From DASUVJ01 sp036378995 (GTDB lineage Bacteria > Patescibacteriota > Saccharimonadia > Saccharimonadales > Saccharimonadaceae): a stretch of DNA of 48,321 nt. The translations under genes were made by a program, and so were the position numbers. Every line of letters begins with the position of its first letter. Position 1 is the stretch's first letter. Positions 23,361-32,731 of the stretch are shown in pieces. The stretch is from contig DASUVJ010000032.1 of assembly GCA_036378995.1 (NCBI GenBank), forward strand, positions 1 through 48,321, read 5' to 3'. The notes beneath the pieces are model-generated. The model did no database searches, was not told the origin of the DNA, and was given only the letters and a program-made list of their open reading frames with translations.

Positions 23361-23396
23361 CCCCAATCGGCACCTCCGGGTGTCGAGCGGGGTTTT
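23361..23396 (+). terminator. Terminator of high-GC island 2
   Basis: CCCC and an inner TCGGCACC stem pair with GGTGTCGA and GGGG across a 2-base internal loop and a TCCG tetraloop, followed by TTTT. Confidence 0.8.
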
Positions 23397-23420
23397 CGCT
23401 TGCCTTTTATTTTAAATACT

Positions 23421-23450
23421 AAAATACCTCCCTGTTACGGGAGGTATTTT
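23421..23450. terminator. tuf terminator
   Basis: Perfect 12-bp stem AAAATACCTCCC/GGGAGGTATTTT with a 6-base loop, active on both strands. Confidence 0.9.
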
Positions 23451-23469
23451 GTAGCAACTAGAGATCTAA

Positions 23470-24654
23470 TTACTTAGTGATGCTTGTAACAACACCAGCA
23501 CCAACGGTACGGCCACCTTCGCGGATAGCGAAGTTAAGACCCTGTTCCATGGCAATAGGAGCGAGCAGCTTAACCTTGAAGGTTACGGTGTCACCTGGCA
23601 TTACCATTTCTTTGTCAGCTGGAAGTTCAACTTCACCAGTTACGTCCGTAGTACGGAAGTAGAACTGTGGCTTGTAACCCTTAGAGAATGGAGTGTGGCG
23701 GCCGCCTTCTTCCTTCTTAAGGATGTAAACTTCAGCTTCAAACTCGGTGTGTGGAGTGATTGAACCTGGCTTAGCAAGGACCTGACCACGTTCGATCATG
23801 TCACGCTCGATACCACGAAGGAGAAGACCAGCGTTGTCACCAGCCTGACCTTGGTCAAGGTTCTTCTTGAATGCCTCAATACCAGTAACAACAGACTTCT
23901 GAGTTGCCTTAACGCCAACGATTTCAACTTCGTCGTTAAGCTTAACAACACCCTGTTCGATACGGCCGGTAGCAACAGTACCACGACCCTTGATTGAGAA
24001 TACGTCTTCAATAGGCATAAGGAATGGCTTATCAAGTTCGCGTGGTGGTTCTTCAACGTAAGTGTCAAGAGCCTTCACGAGTTCCATGATAGCGTCTTCG
24101 TTTGCAGCGTCACCTTCAAGAGCCTTAGTAGCAGAACCCTTAATGATTGGTGCGTTGTCACCGTCGTAGCCGTTCTTAGTAAGAAGTTCACGAACGTCCA
24201 TTTCAACTAGTTCAACTAGTTCTGGGTCAGCGAGGTCCATCTTGTTAAGGAAGACAACGATCTTAGGTACGTTAACCTGGTGTGCAAGCAGAACGTGTTC
24301 ACGGGTCTGTGGAAGTGGACCGTCGTTTGCAGCAACCACGAGGATTGCGCCGTCGATCTGAGCAGCACCGGTGATCATGTTCTTAACGTAGTCGGCGTGA
24401 CCTGGCATGTCGACGTGTGCGTAGTGACGAGTTTCTGACTCGTATTCCTGGTGAGATGATGCGATGGTAATACCACGTGCACGCTCTTCAGGCGCGTTGT
24501 CAATTTGGTCGTAAGCGATTGGCTTGTTTACATCGCTTGGGAGTTTCTTTGCAAGCACAGCTGTAATAGCGGCTGTCAAAGTAGTTTTACCGTGGTCAAC
24601 GTGACCCATAGTACCAACGTTGACATGCGGCTTGGTTCGATCGAAATCTGCCAT
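23470..24654 (-). CDS. tuf: Elongation factor Tu
   Basis: GTPase that delivers aminoacyl-tRNA to the ribosome. 394 residues: P-loop GHVDHGKT at 17-24, switch II DMPGHADYVKNM, NKMD guanine motif, then the two beta-barrel domains. It is monocistronic with its own promoter and terminator rather than in a str operon with fusA. Confidence 0.99.
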   Translation of the reverse strand: MADFDRTKPHVNVGTMGHVDHGKTTLTAAITAVLAKKLPSDVNKPIAYDQIDNAPEERARGITIASSHQEYESETRHYAHVDMPGHADYVKNMITGAAQIDGAILVVAANDGPLPQTREHVLLAHQVNVPKIVVFLNKMDLADPELVELVEMDVRELLTKNGYDGDNAPIIKGSATKALEGDAANEDAIMELVKALDTYVEEPPRELDKPFLMPIEDVFSIKGRGTVATGRIEQGVVKLNDEVEIVGVKATQKSVVTGIEAFKKNLDQGQAGDNAGLLLRGIERDMIERGQVLAKPGSITPHTEFEAEVYILKKEEGGRHTPFSKGYKPQFYFRTTDVTGEVELPADKEMVMPGDTVTFKVKLLAPIAMEQGLNFAIREGGRTVGAGVVTSITK

Positions 24655-24729
24655 TTGGGATTTTATCTCCTATTAATTATATTTCGTACGAGAGTCCATC
24701 AATAAAAGACTCCACGACGTATGAGGTAA

Positions 24730-24758
24730 ATTATACAGGGAAAATCCAGAGCTGTAAA
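24730..24758 (-). promoter_or_regulatory. tuf promoter
   Basis: TTTACA-N17-TATAAT with a perfect -10; fits strong expression of EF-Tu. Confidence 0.8.
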
Positions 24759-24771
24759 CAGGTTCGTAAGA

Positions 24772-25281
24772 TTATCGATCCAAGAGATGGCGCGAGGATA
24801 GATCTTGATATTCTCCAAGCCCCGGCATCCACGGAAGATACCTGCCAACATCCCTTATACCTATAGCGCCTACTTTACGAATGACGTCCTCATCTGTCTG
24901 CCCGAGATCTTCATATTTCACCGTCAGATCCATGTCGGTTGAATCAATCGGCAGGTTAAGAAGCATCCTCACCTGGAGATAGGCGTCCGGCTGAGTAAGT
25001 GGCTCTTTTACGACGTAATAACCGATACATTCCAAGCCATCCTGAAATGGCGCAATGTCCAGGCCTGTTTCTTCGTTGACTTCGCGAACTGCCGTTGCCA
25101 CAAGTGTTTCACCTGGCTCAGGTTTGCCACCCGGAAGCTGCCAGTGCTGCCCATCTTTAGAGACGATGATCATCTGATTATCTTTGGTAAGTAACCAAAC
25201 ATATACCTGACGGACAGGGAGTTCTCTATCCGTAGTGGTGATTTCCGGACTGCTTACCCAAGTTCGTACAAATTCAGACAC
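24772..25281 (-). CDS. Nudix hydrolase
   Basis: Hydrolyses a nucleoside diphosphate linked to another moiety; may clean damaged nucleotides. 169 residues from GTG 25281, which follows AGGAG and lies after the stop of the upstream gene; an in-frame ATG 20 codons earlier would overlap that gene. The Nudix box (G-x5-E-x7-RE-x2-EE-x-G) is complete at residues 52-74. Pairing with an NDP-kinase-like gene suggests nucleotide metabolism. Confidence 0.88.
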   Translation of the reverse strand: MSEFVRTWVSSPEITTTDRELPVRQVYVWLLTKDNQMIIVSKDGQHWQLPGGKPEPGETLVATAVREVNEETGLDIAPFQDGLECIGYYVVKEPLTQPDAYLQVRMLLNLPIDSTDMDLTVKYEDLGQTDEDVIRKVGAIGIRDVGRYLPWMPGLGEYQDLSSRHLLDR

Positions 25282-25303
25282 CCCATCTCCTCTCTTTAGC
25301 TTG

Positions 25304-25933
25304 TTACTCCTTATCGTAGCCAATCTCTTCGATATATTCAATCAGACGTCGAAGGCGATGAGTACGCGTCGTTTCATTAGGGTCATAAAAATCCGGGTTA
25401 TATTTCTTTAGAGCCCGAAACGTGTGCATGGCATCAATCGGGTCATCCGCAGCATGAAACACATTGCCTTGTGTCAATTTAATTGTCAGTTCATCATGTC
25501 GCTCAGGGTCATGCTCACCCTTACACCATCTATTAAAATCATCATCATCCACCACATCTTCAGGCTTGTGATAGCGATCCCTGAGGCTTGGATACCCATC
25601 ACTCCCTCGTTTTAATGAATTCAGCACATCCTGCGTCGGAACATCCTCCTCGCCTTCAAGCACCATGCCTAAGATTGCATGATCCGCCAGGTACCGACGC
25701 ATATTCGGATAAAACGGCTCATGGGTAGAATCTCGGTAGATGTAATCAATCGCTCCCCTATGAAGCCTGAACGGTGTCTGATGAACGGTGTAGATTCCGT
25801 TTTCTTCCAAGTCAGCTTGAAAACGAGGGGAAATAGCCTCGTAGCCAGGCTTTATAAAAGCAAAACCAAAGCGATGTGAAACAGGGAGCTCCGAAGAAGG
25901 CCCCGATTCGTGATCCGGGATGAATCTTGACAT
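25304..25933 (-). CDS. Nucleoside diphosphate kinase-like protein
   Basis: 209 residues with an NDPK-like fold: FAFIKPG near residue 23-30 (Lys28), PFYPNMRRYL, VLEGE near 91-95, and NVFHAADD with His160 in the position of the phosphorylated histidine, where most enzymes have H-x-SD. A central insert of about 40 residues (SLRDRYHKPEDVVDDDDFNR) makes it longer than the usual 130-150. It may be a divergent or non-canonical NDPK. The promoter TTGCTA-N17-TATAGT ends 7 bases before ATG 25933, so it is leaderless. Confidence 0.75.
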   Translation of the reverse strand: MSRFIPDHESGPSSELPVSHRFGFAFIKPGYEAISPRFQADLEENGIYTVHQTPFRLHRGAIDYIYRDSTHEPFYPNMRRYLADHAILGMVLEGEEDVPTQDVLNSLKRGSDGYPSLRDRYHKPEDVVDDDDFNRWCKGEHDPERHDELTIKLTQGNVFHAADDPIDAMHTFRALKKYNPDFYDPNETTRTHRLRRLIEYIEEIGYDKE

Positions 25934-25940
25934 AGTGGGT

Positions 25941-25969
25941 ACTATACTGTATGATAAATTCAATAGCAA
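25941..25969 (-). promoter_or_regulatory. Leaderless promoter of the NDPK-like gene
   Basis: TTGCTA-N17-TATAGT, then 7 bases to ATG. Confidence 0.65.
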
Positions 25970-26000
25970 GTACAAAAACTCACCCTAAAAAAGGAATAAA

Positions 26001-26978
26001 ATGGGAGCTCTTTCATCTTTTGTTGTTGTCGTGCCCGCGTATAACGAAGAGTCTACTATTATCGATGCGCTGGATAGCATCGTCGCAGCTTCCAAAGAGA
26101 CTTCTGTCAAATTAGAGCAGATCATCGTCTGTGTAAATGGTTGCACGGACGCTACCGAATCCCTAGTTCAAACATGGAAAGGTGGGCCACTCACGGTCAT
26201 ACGATCAAAGCGCGGCATGGTGCCTGCTATGAATCGTCTTATTTCATACGCCCGGAAATTCTACGGCAAGGCTGCCCTAATAAAAACAGATGGAGACACG
26301 ACGGTAAGCCCCAAAGCCTTCTATTATTTGTTCGAACAGCTGCGCCTCCACCCCGAGCTCATGGTAGCCGGCGGTCACCCCATACCCATAACAACCGGCT
26401 TGTCGCCGCTAAGGCGCATTACAGCGCGGGTAACATCCATTCGCTCTCATTATCCGCTAGCCGAAGTTGCGGTAAAAGACGTTGCGCATTATCATCCTTT
26501 CGCCATGAACCATCCTCTTCCGGGCATCGAAGCTCGCGAAGAACGGCTTAAAATTTATTTTCACGGACGGCTATGGTGCGTGCGACAGGCATCCACTCTA
26601 CCGCTCCTACCCAAGGACGCTATCGGCGAAGATGTCTTCTTGCCGGGATGGATGTTTAAAACGTTCGGCACATCAGCGATCCGAATCGACTATCGGGCTA
26701 CTGTCCAATTTAAAGCCAACTACAGTTTATGGCGACACTGGAAGGTATACCGCCGCGTCTACGAAGACCGTCAGCGCGTGTATGCACTGCCAGGATTTGA
26801 GGCTTACGCCGAACACTGCCCACTAAAGCTAGATTGGAGATACATCCAAAAGCATGTACCCTTCCGGGATAAGATTTACTTTTTGCTATACGACACATTG
26901 TCGCGTGCAGAAAAGGTATCGTTTCAACTGAGTGAATACCGCGAATCATTCTGGCACTATGAAGGGAAAGAACGATGA
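26001..26978 (+). CDS. Family 2 glycosyltransferase
   Basis: Transfers a sugar from a nucleotide donor, probably onto a surface glycan. 325 residues from ATG 26001 behind AAGGA. The GT-A start FVVVVPAYNEESTIIDALDS at 7-26, VNGCTD near 45-50 and the metal-binding DGD at 97-99 are seen. It has no membrane span. The downstream glycosyltransferase overlaps by ATGA, so the two are co-translated. Confidence 0.88.
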   Translation: MGALSSFVVVVPAYNEESTIIDALDSIVAASKETSVKLEQIIVCVNGCTDATESLVQTWKGGPLTVIRSKRGMVPAMNRLISYARKFYGKAALIKTDGDTTVSPKAFYYLFEQLRLHPELMVAGGHPIPITTGLSPLRRITARVTSIRSHYPLAEVAVKDVAHYHPFAMNHPLPGIEAREERLKIYFHGRLWCVRQASTLPLLPKDAIGEDVFLPGWMFKTFGTSAIRIDYRATVQFKANYSLWRHWKVYRRVYEDRQRVYALPGFEAYAEHCPLKLDWRYIQKHVPFRDKIYFLLYDTLSRAEKVSFQLSEYRESFWHYEGKER

Positions 26979-28066
26979 TCATCAATATCATCAATCCGCA
27001 TGCAAGCTACTACCTAGGAGGTACTGAAGTCGTGACGCTTGAACAAGCCCTCGCTCTAGGGCGTCGAGGTCATACAGTACGGTATTTTACCTGGGAGACG
27101 CCTATCTATTCGGACTACTTTGAGGCATTCCTGCAAAAAGCTAAAAACCTCGATATCACCCCAGTCTTAGTGCCGCGCGACCCTGCGCTGCCTATGGCCG
27201 ATGGCTCTTGGCCTCGCTATTATTATCTCTCAAACCGTTTTGGCATAGCAGCCCAGCCGTACTATGTACAGTACACTGACGCCGATCTGTTCGTCTCTCA
27301 TTTGAGTGCCGATAGTTTGTATGTTCCGTCTGGGGTAAAACATATTCTCCACCTTCACGGGACACCGTCCGTACCTGACGCGATGATTGATACCGCCCTC
27401 CAACTCCCAGACGCCGCACTCGCCCACGCAACTTCTATTCGGGACTGGTGGCACGAGTATTATCCTTCGCTTCCTATTGATTTCTTTAGAAACGGTATTG
27501 ATACGACTGCGTATCAGGGTTCACCAGCTGGCAAAAGGCCGATTGATGTCTTGTACGTCGGTCGTTTCATGGAGCATAAAGGTATTGGTGATATCCTTAC
27601 TGCCGTTTCAAGTGAAACAAGTGTGGTTATTGCAGGTCACGGCCCCTACGAAGCGACGCTTCGCTCTTTGATTCATGCGCGTGGTCTTCACAATGTTAAA
27701 ATCATCGTCAACCCTCCGACAGATGAGCTCAAGCTGCTCTATCGCCAAGCTAAATTATTCGTATGCCCATCCCGCGCCAAAGAAGGCGTGCTAACGACTA
27801 TGCTTGAGGCGGGAGCATCAGGTGCGGCCGTTATTACTGCCCATGGCTCTGGTATGACCGACCTCATTCAGGAGGATTATAACGGGGCTGTCGTGCCGGC
27901 AGGTTCGCCAAAAGAGCTCTCAAAAGCCATGCAGCGCCTCCTTGGGGACGAGAATGAGCGTATCCATTTGGCAGAAACGCTGCAGAAGAATATACGTAAT
28001 GAATGGTCATGGGAAGCTAAGGGCGAAGAGCTGGAAAACGCATATGCAAAACACCTCACAAAGTAG
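26975..28066 (+). CDS. Family 4 (GT-B) glycosyltransferase
   Basis: 363 residues. Rossmann-type N-terminus with a GGTEVVTLEQALAL loop (15-28), the linker LYVGRFMEHKGIGDIL (193-208) and the retaining-enzyme EX7E motif at Glu270 and Glu278. Likely acts on the same glycan as the preceding GT2 enzyme. Its 3' end overlaps the HprK-like gene by 23 bases. Confidence 0.9.
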   Translation: MIINIINPHASYYLGGTEVVTLEQALALGRRGHTVRYFTWETPIYSDYFEAFLQKAKNLDITPVLVPRDPALPMADGSWPRYYYLSNRFGIAAQPYYVQYTDADLFVSHLSADSLYVPSGVKHILHLHGTPSVPDAMIDTALQLPDAALAHATSIRDWWHEYYPSLPIDFFRNGIDTTAYQGSPAGKRPIDVLYVGRFMEHKGIGDILTAVSSETSVVIAGHGPYEATLRSLIHARGLHNVKIIVNPPTDELKLLYRQAKLFVCPSRAKEGVLTTMLEAGASGAAVITAHGSGMTDLIQEDYNGAVVPAGSPKELSKAMQRLLGDENERIHLAETLQKNIRNEWSWEAKGEELENAYAKHLTK

Positions 28067-28898
28067 CTTGTTCGTTTCGACGGGTTCACTTACCGCCGAA
28101 GTAATAATTACAGGAATCGATGCTTTCATTGATACCTGTATCTCTCATCCTTTTTGGGAAGAATTCATCCCTTCAGTTCGTCTGAAGCGTTCCGTGGATC
28201 AGCAGCCTGTTATTACGTGGACGCTCTGTGAGTCTTCACAGCCCCGCTATGATCTCAATAATCGCCACATCGAAACCCCGGTCGAATATATTATGTGGGC
28301 CATTGTCATAATCGAGGCGGTCTTCGAGCAACTGCGACAAGCCGATGATTCTTATACGCTACACGGCTCAGTCGCCGCCCTTCACGATTCGGCCGTTGGT
28401 TTTATAGGAGGCGTATCGGGATTGGGCAAGACATCCGTCAGTACCTATATTGCCACTCATGGCGGACAATGGCTTTCTGACGAGAAATTTGTAGTAGATT
28501 CGCAAGGAATAATCACTGCAGGTGTCGGCCGAATTCTTAATGATGACAAAACACGTCGTTCAAGTAGGAATCGCCGGCCGGATGGAGTAACGGCGCCCGT
28601 ACCACTTCGCCTCCTATGCATCCCTATCCTTACATCAGAATCCGAGCCGACCGTTCATCTTTTGGACGAGCGACGGTCTACCTGGCAATTTTATGATGAG
28701 ATGTCGCGGGATATTCGTCAGATCAACGGTATGCTACAAGGCTTTAGCGAACCTCTTCCCTCCTTGGATACCCCCGAAATAGCCTTAAGGCGCGGGACTG
28801 CTGCAGCCTCTCTCGGTCGACATATACCTGTCGCGTATATTCGAGGCACCGCTTCGTCAATCACGAAGGAAATTCAACGACTCCTTAGCGAATCGTAA
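28044..28898 (+). CDS. HprK-like P-loop ATPase/kinase
   Basis: 284 residues from ATG 28044; the open frame upstream only shadows the glycosyltransferase. The P-loop GGVSGLGKTS at 122-131 inside HGSVAALHDSAVGFIGGVSG resembles the HPr kinase C-terminal domain, and is followed by WLSDEKFVVD, comparable to the SDD-type region. No PTS genes are nearby, so HPr is an unlikely substrate. HprK-like ATPases next to glycosyltransferases occur in many polysaccharide and peptide-modification clusters, with roles often unknown. Confidence 0.75.
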   Translation: MQNTSQSSLFVSTGSLTAEVIITGIDAFIDTCISHPFWEEFIPSVRLKRSVDQQPVITWTLCESSQPRYDLNNRHIETPVEYIMWAIVIIEAVFEQLRQADDSYTLHGSVAALHDSAVGFIGGVSGLGKTSVSTYIATHGGQWLSDEKFVVDSQGIITAGVGRILNDDKTRRSSRNRRPDGVTAPVPLRLLCIPILTSESEPTVHLLDERRSTWQFYDEMSRDIRQINGMLQGFSEPLPSLDTPEIALRRGTAAASLGRHIPVAYIRGTASSITKEIQRLLSES

Positions 28899-29517
28899 AT
28901 GACACGTCTGCAAATGGCGAAACAAGCACCGTTTTCATTCCAAGAAGCCGAGCGGGCATAAGGTCATCAATCAACCCATCGCCAAGAACGCATACTTTTT
29001 CATGCGGCACGCCGTAATCTTTCGCTATCATCTTTAGGTTCGCAGTAGAGGGCTTCTCTCGTCCTGTTCTCTCTCGATGATAAACATCGGCTTGATAGCC
29101 GCCTAGACTATCTGTTATCACAGCCTCACCCTGGGAAGTATAGATCACGTACGGTATCGAAAGACGTTCCAAAAATTCTCGAGCGGCAGATGTAATACGC
29201 GCTGGGTGCATGCCTCGTTGTAAAATATCGTCAGTAGTTGCGGGCCGTTCAAGTATCTCACGCTCTAAAAAGAGCTCAAGAGACTGCTCTAGCGTAGCAG
29301 TTCGGTCGGCCATGTACTGCGTATCTGTAAAAACAGCAAAATCAGCAAGATGCATTTCATGCCCTTCACCTAACAGTTCGGCTAAATACGCATACTTTTG
29401 AACGTAGTAGTCATCTAACACCCCGTTGAAATCACTTATCAGGAGCTTGATATCATGCTGCTTTAAAAAAGTATCTATAGCAGCGAACTGTTCGCGCGAA
29501 GCAGTTTTTGTGATCAC
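28885..29517 (-). CDS. HAD-family hydrolase
   Basis: Phosphatase-like protein, 210 residues. Motif I is DFNGVLDD at 29-36, with Asn31 where the second catalytic Asp usually stands, so activity may be altered. Motif II Thr127-Ser128, motif III Lys155 (EKPS) and motif IV GDGLIDD (179-185) are present. It converges on the HprK-like gene with a 14-base overlap and is coupled (ATGA) to the upstream methyltransferase. Substrate unknown; a sugar phosphate is plausible from context. Confidence 0.82.
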   Translation of the reverse strand: MITKTASREQFAAIDTFLKQHDIKLLISDFNGVLDDYYVQKYAYLAELLGEGHEMHLADFAVFTDTQYMADRTATLEQSLELFLEREILERPATTDDILQRGMHPARITSAAREFLERLSIPYVIYTSQGEAVITDSLGGYQADVYHRERTGREKPSTANLKMIAKDYGVPHEKVCVLGDGLIDDLMPARLLGMKTVLVSPFADVSFTIR

Positions 29518-30353
29518 TTGACGTCCTCGTGGCGTGCGTGAGTATCATGCCAAGATGGAATCGTACTGCCGCGGACGACACTCAGAGCCTTTGTAAGAGG
29601 CTTTTGAAGTGGGGTATTTCGAAGGACTCCATTATACGAAAATAACTTATACCATAGAAATAGCTCCCTATAGCGTCGTTCTGTCTGCGCCTCGCTCATC
29701 CATTCATCACGGGGTAGCCAGGGGCCAAATTCCCCCGAAGCGCCGTACTCATATTCGTAGTCAGGGTGAATTGCATCCCGCTCAATATCTTTTTGATTAA
29801 TGACCTGAAAAGACTTATAACCAAGTTCGCGAAGAAGAGCGAGTTCATCGCGAACTTTTTCGAATGAATCGACATCCGACTCTAGGGATACATATGCAGG
29901 ACGCGTGTCAATTTCCCTGAGGCCCTCGAGACATACCGTATCGACGCCTTCGATATCGGTTTTCATGTAATACGGTACACCGTGTTCGCGTAGCGCATCA
30001 GCAAATACAATTCGAGGCACAGTAATAACTTTTGCATCTTTGCCACTTCGTTCTTCGTACAGAGCAGCACGATCCGCGACAACCGTTCCCCATGCACTCT
30101 TATCGTTAACAAAGAAGTCTACAGTATCACCTTGTGATGATGACGGATCTACGATCGCGCCGTGTACGATCGTCAGGCGACCATCATTAACCTCGTCACG
30201 AAATCGATCATGGTTTTGCTCTACTAGTTCAGGGCTTGCCTCGAAAGCCACCACTTGATAACCACGGCGCAAATAATGCGCAGTATCCTGCCCTGTATCC
30301 ATGCCCACGTCATAAACTAGTGTATCGTTTTTTGTTACTCGTTCGCTTGCCAT
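29514..30353 (-). CDS. FkbM-family methyltransferase
   Basis: SAM-dependent O-methyltransferase, 279 residues. Motif I VYDVGMDTGQDT at 13-24, acidic Glu38 after the second strand, and KTDIEGVD at 131-138 typify the FkbM family, often found in glycan or natural-product clusters. A -10 TATAGT (30361-30366) lies 7 bases before the ATG, so it is probably leaderless. First gene of a two-gene unit with the HAD hydrolase. Confidence 0.87.
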   Translation of the reverse strand: MASERVTKNDTLVYDVGMDTGQDTAHYLRRGYQVVAFEASPELVEQNHDRFRDEVNDGRLTIVHGAIVDPSSSQGDTVDFFVNDKSAWGTVVADRAALYEERSGKDAKVITVPRIVFADALREHGVPYYMKTDIEGVDTVCLEGLREIDTRPAYVSLESDVDSFEKVRDELALLRELGYKSFQVINQKDIERDAIHPDYEYEYGASGEFGPWLPRDEWMSEAQTERRYRELFLWYKLFSYNGVLRNTPLQKPLTKALSVVRGSTIPSWHDTHARHEDVK

Positions 30354-30415
30354 AATTGTAACTATATTGACATATTTCTATTATTTTAGCAAGATCATAA
30401 CACCTTTCGACAATA

Positions 30416-30448
30416 AAAATGCACCGTCATTTTCAGGCGGTGCATTTT
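30416..30448. terminator. fusA terminator
   Basis: Perfect 11-bp stem AAAATGCACCG/CGGTGCATTTT with an 11-base loop. Confidence 0.9.
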
Positions 30449-30460
30449 ATTCCAAAAAGA

Positions 30461-32557
30461 CTATTTGCTTGCGCGCTTTTCGATGATTTCCTGCGCTACG
30501 TTTGGTGGTACTTCTTCGTACTGCGCAAGTTCCATGGTGCTGGCTGCACGACCCTGGCTCATCGAGCGGAGGTCGTTAGTGTAACCAAACATGCTTGCAA
30601 GAGGTACATACGCACGGATCAGCTTGGCGCCACCAGGAATATCTTCCATAGCGTCGATGCGGCCACGGCGAGAGTTAAGGTCGCCGATTACGTCACCCAT
30701 GAAGTCTTCAGGAGTACTGACTTCTACCTTCATGACAGGCTCGAGAAGAACTGGGCTTGCCTGCTTTACACCTTCGCGTGTTGCAAGGCTACCAGCAAGT
30801 TTAAAGGCCAGTTCGCTTGAGTCCACGTCGTGGTAGCTACCATCGTAAAGGGTCGCCTTAACATCAACTACTGGGTAGCCGGCGATAACACCGCCGTCAA
30901 GCGTTTCGCGCACACCAGCTTCAACAGGTTTGCGGTATTCCTGAGGGACAACACCACCCTTGATTTCGTCGAAGAACTCGAAGCCTTTGCCAGGTTCGTT
31001 TGGTTCGAAGCGGATCCATACGTCACCGTACTGACCACGTCCACCAGATTGCTTGGCGTGCTTACCCTGTACTGCAGAGGTACCCTTGATAGATTCACGG
31101 AAGGCAACCTGAGGCTCACCGATGTTCGCTTCAACGTTAAATTCACGCTTCATACGGTCGATAAGGATGTCGAGGTGAAGCTCACCCATTCCAGACATAA
31201 TTGTCTGACCGGTTTCTTCGTCGGTGTGAACGCGGAAAGTTGGGTCTTCTTCGGCAAGACGCTGCAGGGCGATACCCATTTTTTCCTGGTCGCTCTTGGT
31301 CTTTGGCTCAACAGCGATCGATACTGGCGGTTCCTGGAACTCAATACCTTCAAGTTGGATTGGGTTTGCTGGGTCAGCAAGGGTCGCACCAGTAAAGGTG
31401 TCCTTAAGACCGACGACAGCAGCGATGTCGCCAGCGCCTACTGAGTCAATTTCTTCACGCTTGTCAGCGTGCATACGAACGATACGTCCAACACGCTCCT
31501 TGTTGCCGCTTGTCGTGTTAAGCACGTAGCTACCAGCGGTCAACTTACCACTGTATACACGAACAAAGATCAGCTTACCAACAAATGGGTCGGTAGCAAT
31601 TTTGAAAGCGAGAGCCGCAAGAGGTTCAGTCTCGGCAGGCTTGCGTTCGATAACGTCGCCGCTCTTAGGGTTAGTACCCTGGATAGCGTCAACATCAAGT
31701 GGAGATGGAAGGTATTCAGCAACAAGGTCAAGAACCTTCTCTACGATCACACCACGACCGTCACCACCGGTAACCAGGAAGAAGTCACCAGCAAGTACAC
31801 GCTTACGAAGCGCGACACGAAGTTCGTCAACGGTAATAGATTCTTCACCACTTTCAAGGAAGCGCTCGAAGAGTTCGTCATCGGCTTCAACAGCTGCCTC
31901 AACAAGCAGGCTGCGGGCGTGCTTTGCTTTTTCAAGCATGTCAGCAGGAATTTCACCCTGAACAAGTGCCTTGTCGGTGTAGTCACTGTAGGTGTAAGCC
32001 TTCATGTCTACGAGGTCAACAAGACCGTTGATCTCTTTTTCAAAACCGATAGGAAGGTGAATAGGAAGAGCGTGCTTTGAAAGACGGTTGTGAATTGACT
32101 CAAGAGATTTGTAAAAGTCACCACCAATCTGGTTGATCTTGTTAATGAAACAAATACGAGGCACGCCGTACTTGTTAGCTTGGCGCCATACGGTTTCGGT
32201 CTGAGCTTCAACACCCATCTTACCGTCGAATACGGTTACAGCACCGTCAAGAACACGAAGTGAACGCTCAACCTCAGCGGTAAAGTCGATGTGGCCTGGG
32301 GTGTCGATGATGTTAATCTTGTGACCCTTCCAAAAACACGTTACAGCAGCAGAAGTAATGGTGATACCGCGTTCTTTTTCCTGTGCCATCCAGTCGGTAG
32401 TGGCGCTATCGCCGTCTGCACCACGAACCTCACCAATCTTGTGGTTGATTCCGGTACGGTACAAAATACCTTCAGTTGTGGTTGTCTTACCCGCGTCGAT
32501 GTGGGCGATGATACCGATGTTACGAAAGTCCTTTAGCGGGACGTTTTGCTGAGCCAT
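30461..32557 (-). CDS. fusA: Elongation factor G
   Basis: Translocation GTPase, 698 residues. P-loop AHIDAGKT at 18-25, switch II DTPGHIDFTAEVERSLRVLDG, NKINQIGG, and domains II-V with the C-terminal SMFGYTNDLRSMSQGRA loop. Transcribed alone with its own terminator, separated from rpsG/rpsL by two unrelated genes. An extended -10 (TGCTAAAAT, 32631-32639) lies upstream. Confidence 0.99.
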   Translation of the reverse strand: MAQQNVPLKDFRNIGIIAHIDAGKTTTTEGILYRTGINHKIGEVRGADGDSATTDWMAQEKERGITITSAAVTCFWKGHKINIIDTPGHIDFTAEVERSLRVLDGAVTVFDGKMGVEAQTETVWRQANKYGVPRICFINKINQIGGDFYKSLESIHNRLSKHALPIHLPIGFEKEINGLVDLVDMKAYTYSDYTDKALVQGEIPADMLEKAKHARSLLVEAAVEADDELFERFLESGEESITVDELRVALRKRVLAGDFFLVTGGDGRGVIVEKVLDLVAEYLPSPLDVDAIQGTNPKSGDVIERKPAETEPLAALAFKIATDPFVGKLIFVRVYSGKLTAGSYVLNTTSGNKERVGRIVRMHADKREEIDSVGAGDIAAVVGLKDTFTGATLADPANPIQLEGIEFQEPPVSIAVEPKTKSDQEKMGIALQRLAEEDPTFRVHTDEETGQTIMSGMGELHLDILIDRMKREFNVEANIGEPQVAFRESIKGTSAVQGKHAKQSGGRGQYGDVWIRFEPNEPGKGFEFFDEIKGGVVPQEYRKPVEAGVRETLDGGVIAGYPVVDVKATLYDGSYHDVDSSELAFKLAGSLATREGVKQASPVLLEPVMKVEVSTPEDFMGDVIGDLNSRRGRIDAMEDIPGGAKLIRAYVPLASMFGYTNDLRSMSQGRAASTMELAQYEEVPPNVAQEIIEKRASK

Positions 32558-32688
32558 TTGGTGGTTCTCTTCCTTGTCGTTAATTATTCGTTAGCTTATT
32601 TTTGCCATCAAAAAATAGCGCTTCTGACTTATTTTAGCAGAAAATCACCACAAATACTAGATGCGATGAATAGTCTGACCTCATAAAA

Positions 32689-32709
32689 CCCGCCTATTTA
32701 CAGGGCGGG
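32689..32709 (-). terminator. Terminator of the SPW-type membrane protein gene
   Basis: CCCGCC/GGCGGG stem with a 9-base loop, followed on the minus strand by TTTT. Confidence 0.75.
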
Positions 32710-32731
32710 CGTATATTTTAATAACAGTCGT

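Larger units (their letters stand above)
22936..23396 (+). other. High-GC island 2 (one gene plus terminator)
   Basis: A GC-rich block with actinobacterial codon use, between an AT-rich promoter on the left and the native tuf terminator on the right. No transposase, integrase or terminal repeats. Confidence 0.75.

Noticed and set aside
22879..23373. Minus-strand ORFs over island 2
   Set aside because: They begin in GC-rich sequence without promoter or ribosome site and run into the rpsJ/island 2 promoters; by-product of base composition.
20961..23400. Transposon or integron origin of the high-GC islands
   Set aside because: No transposase, integrase, attC-type site, terminal inverted repeat or target duplication was found at the junctions.
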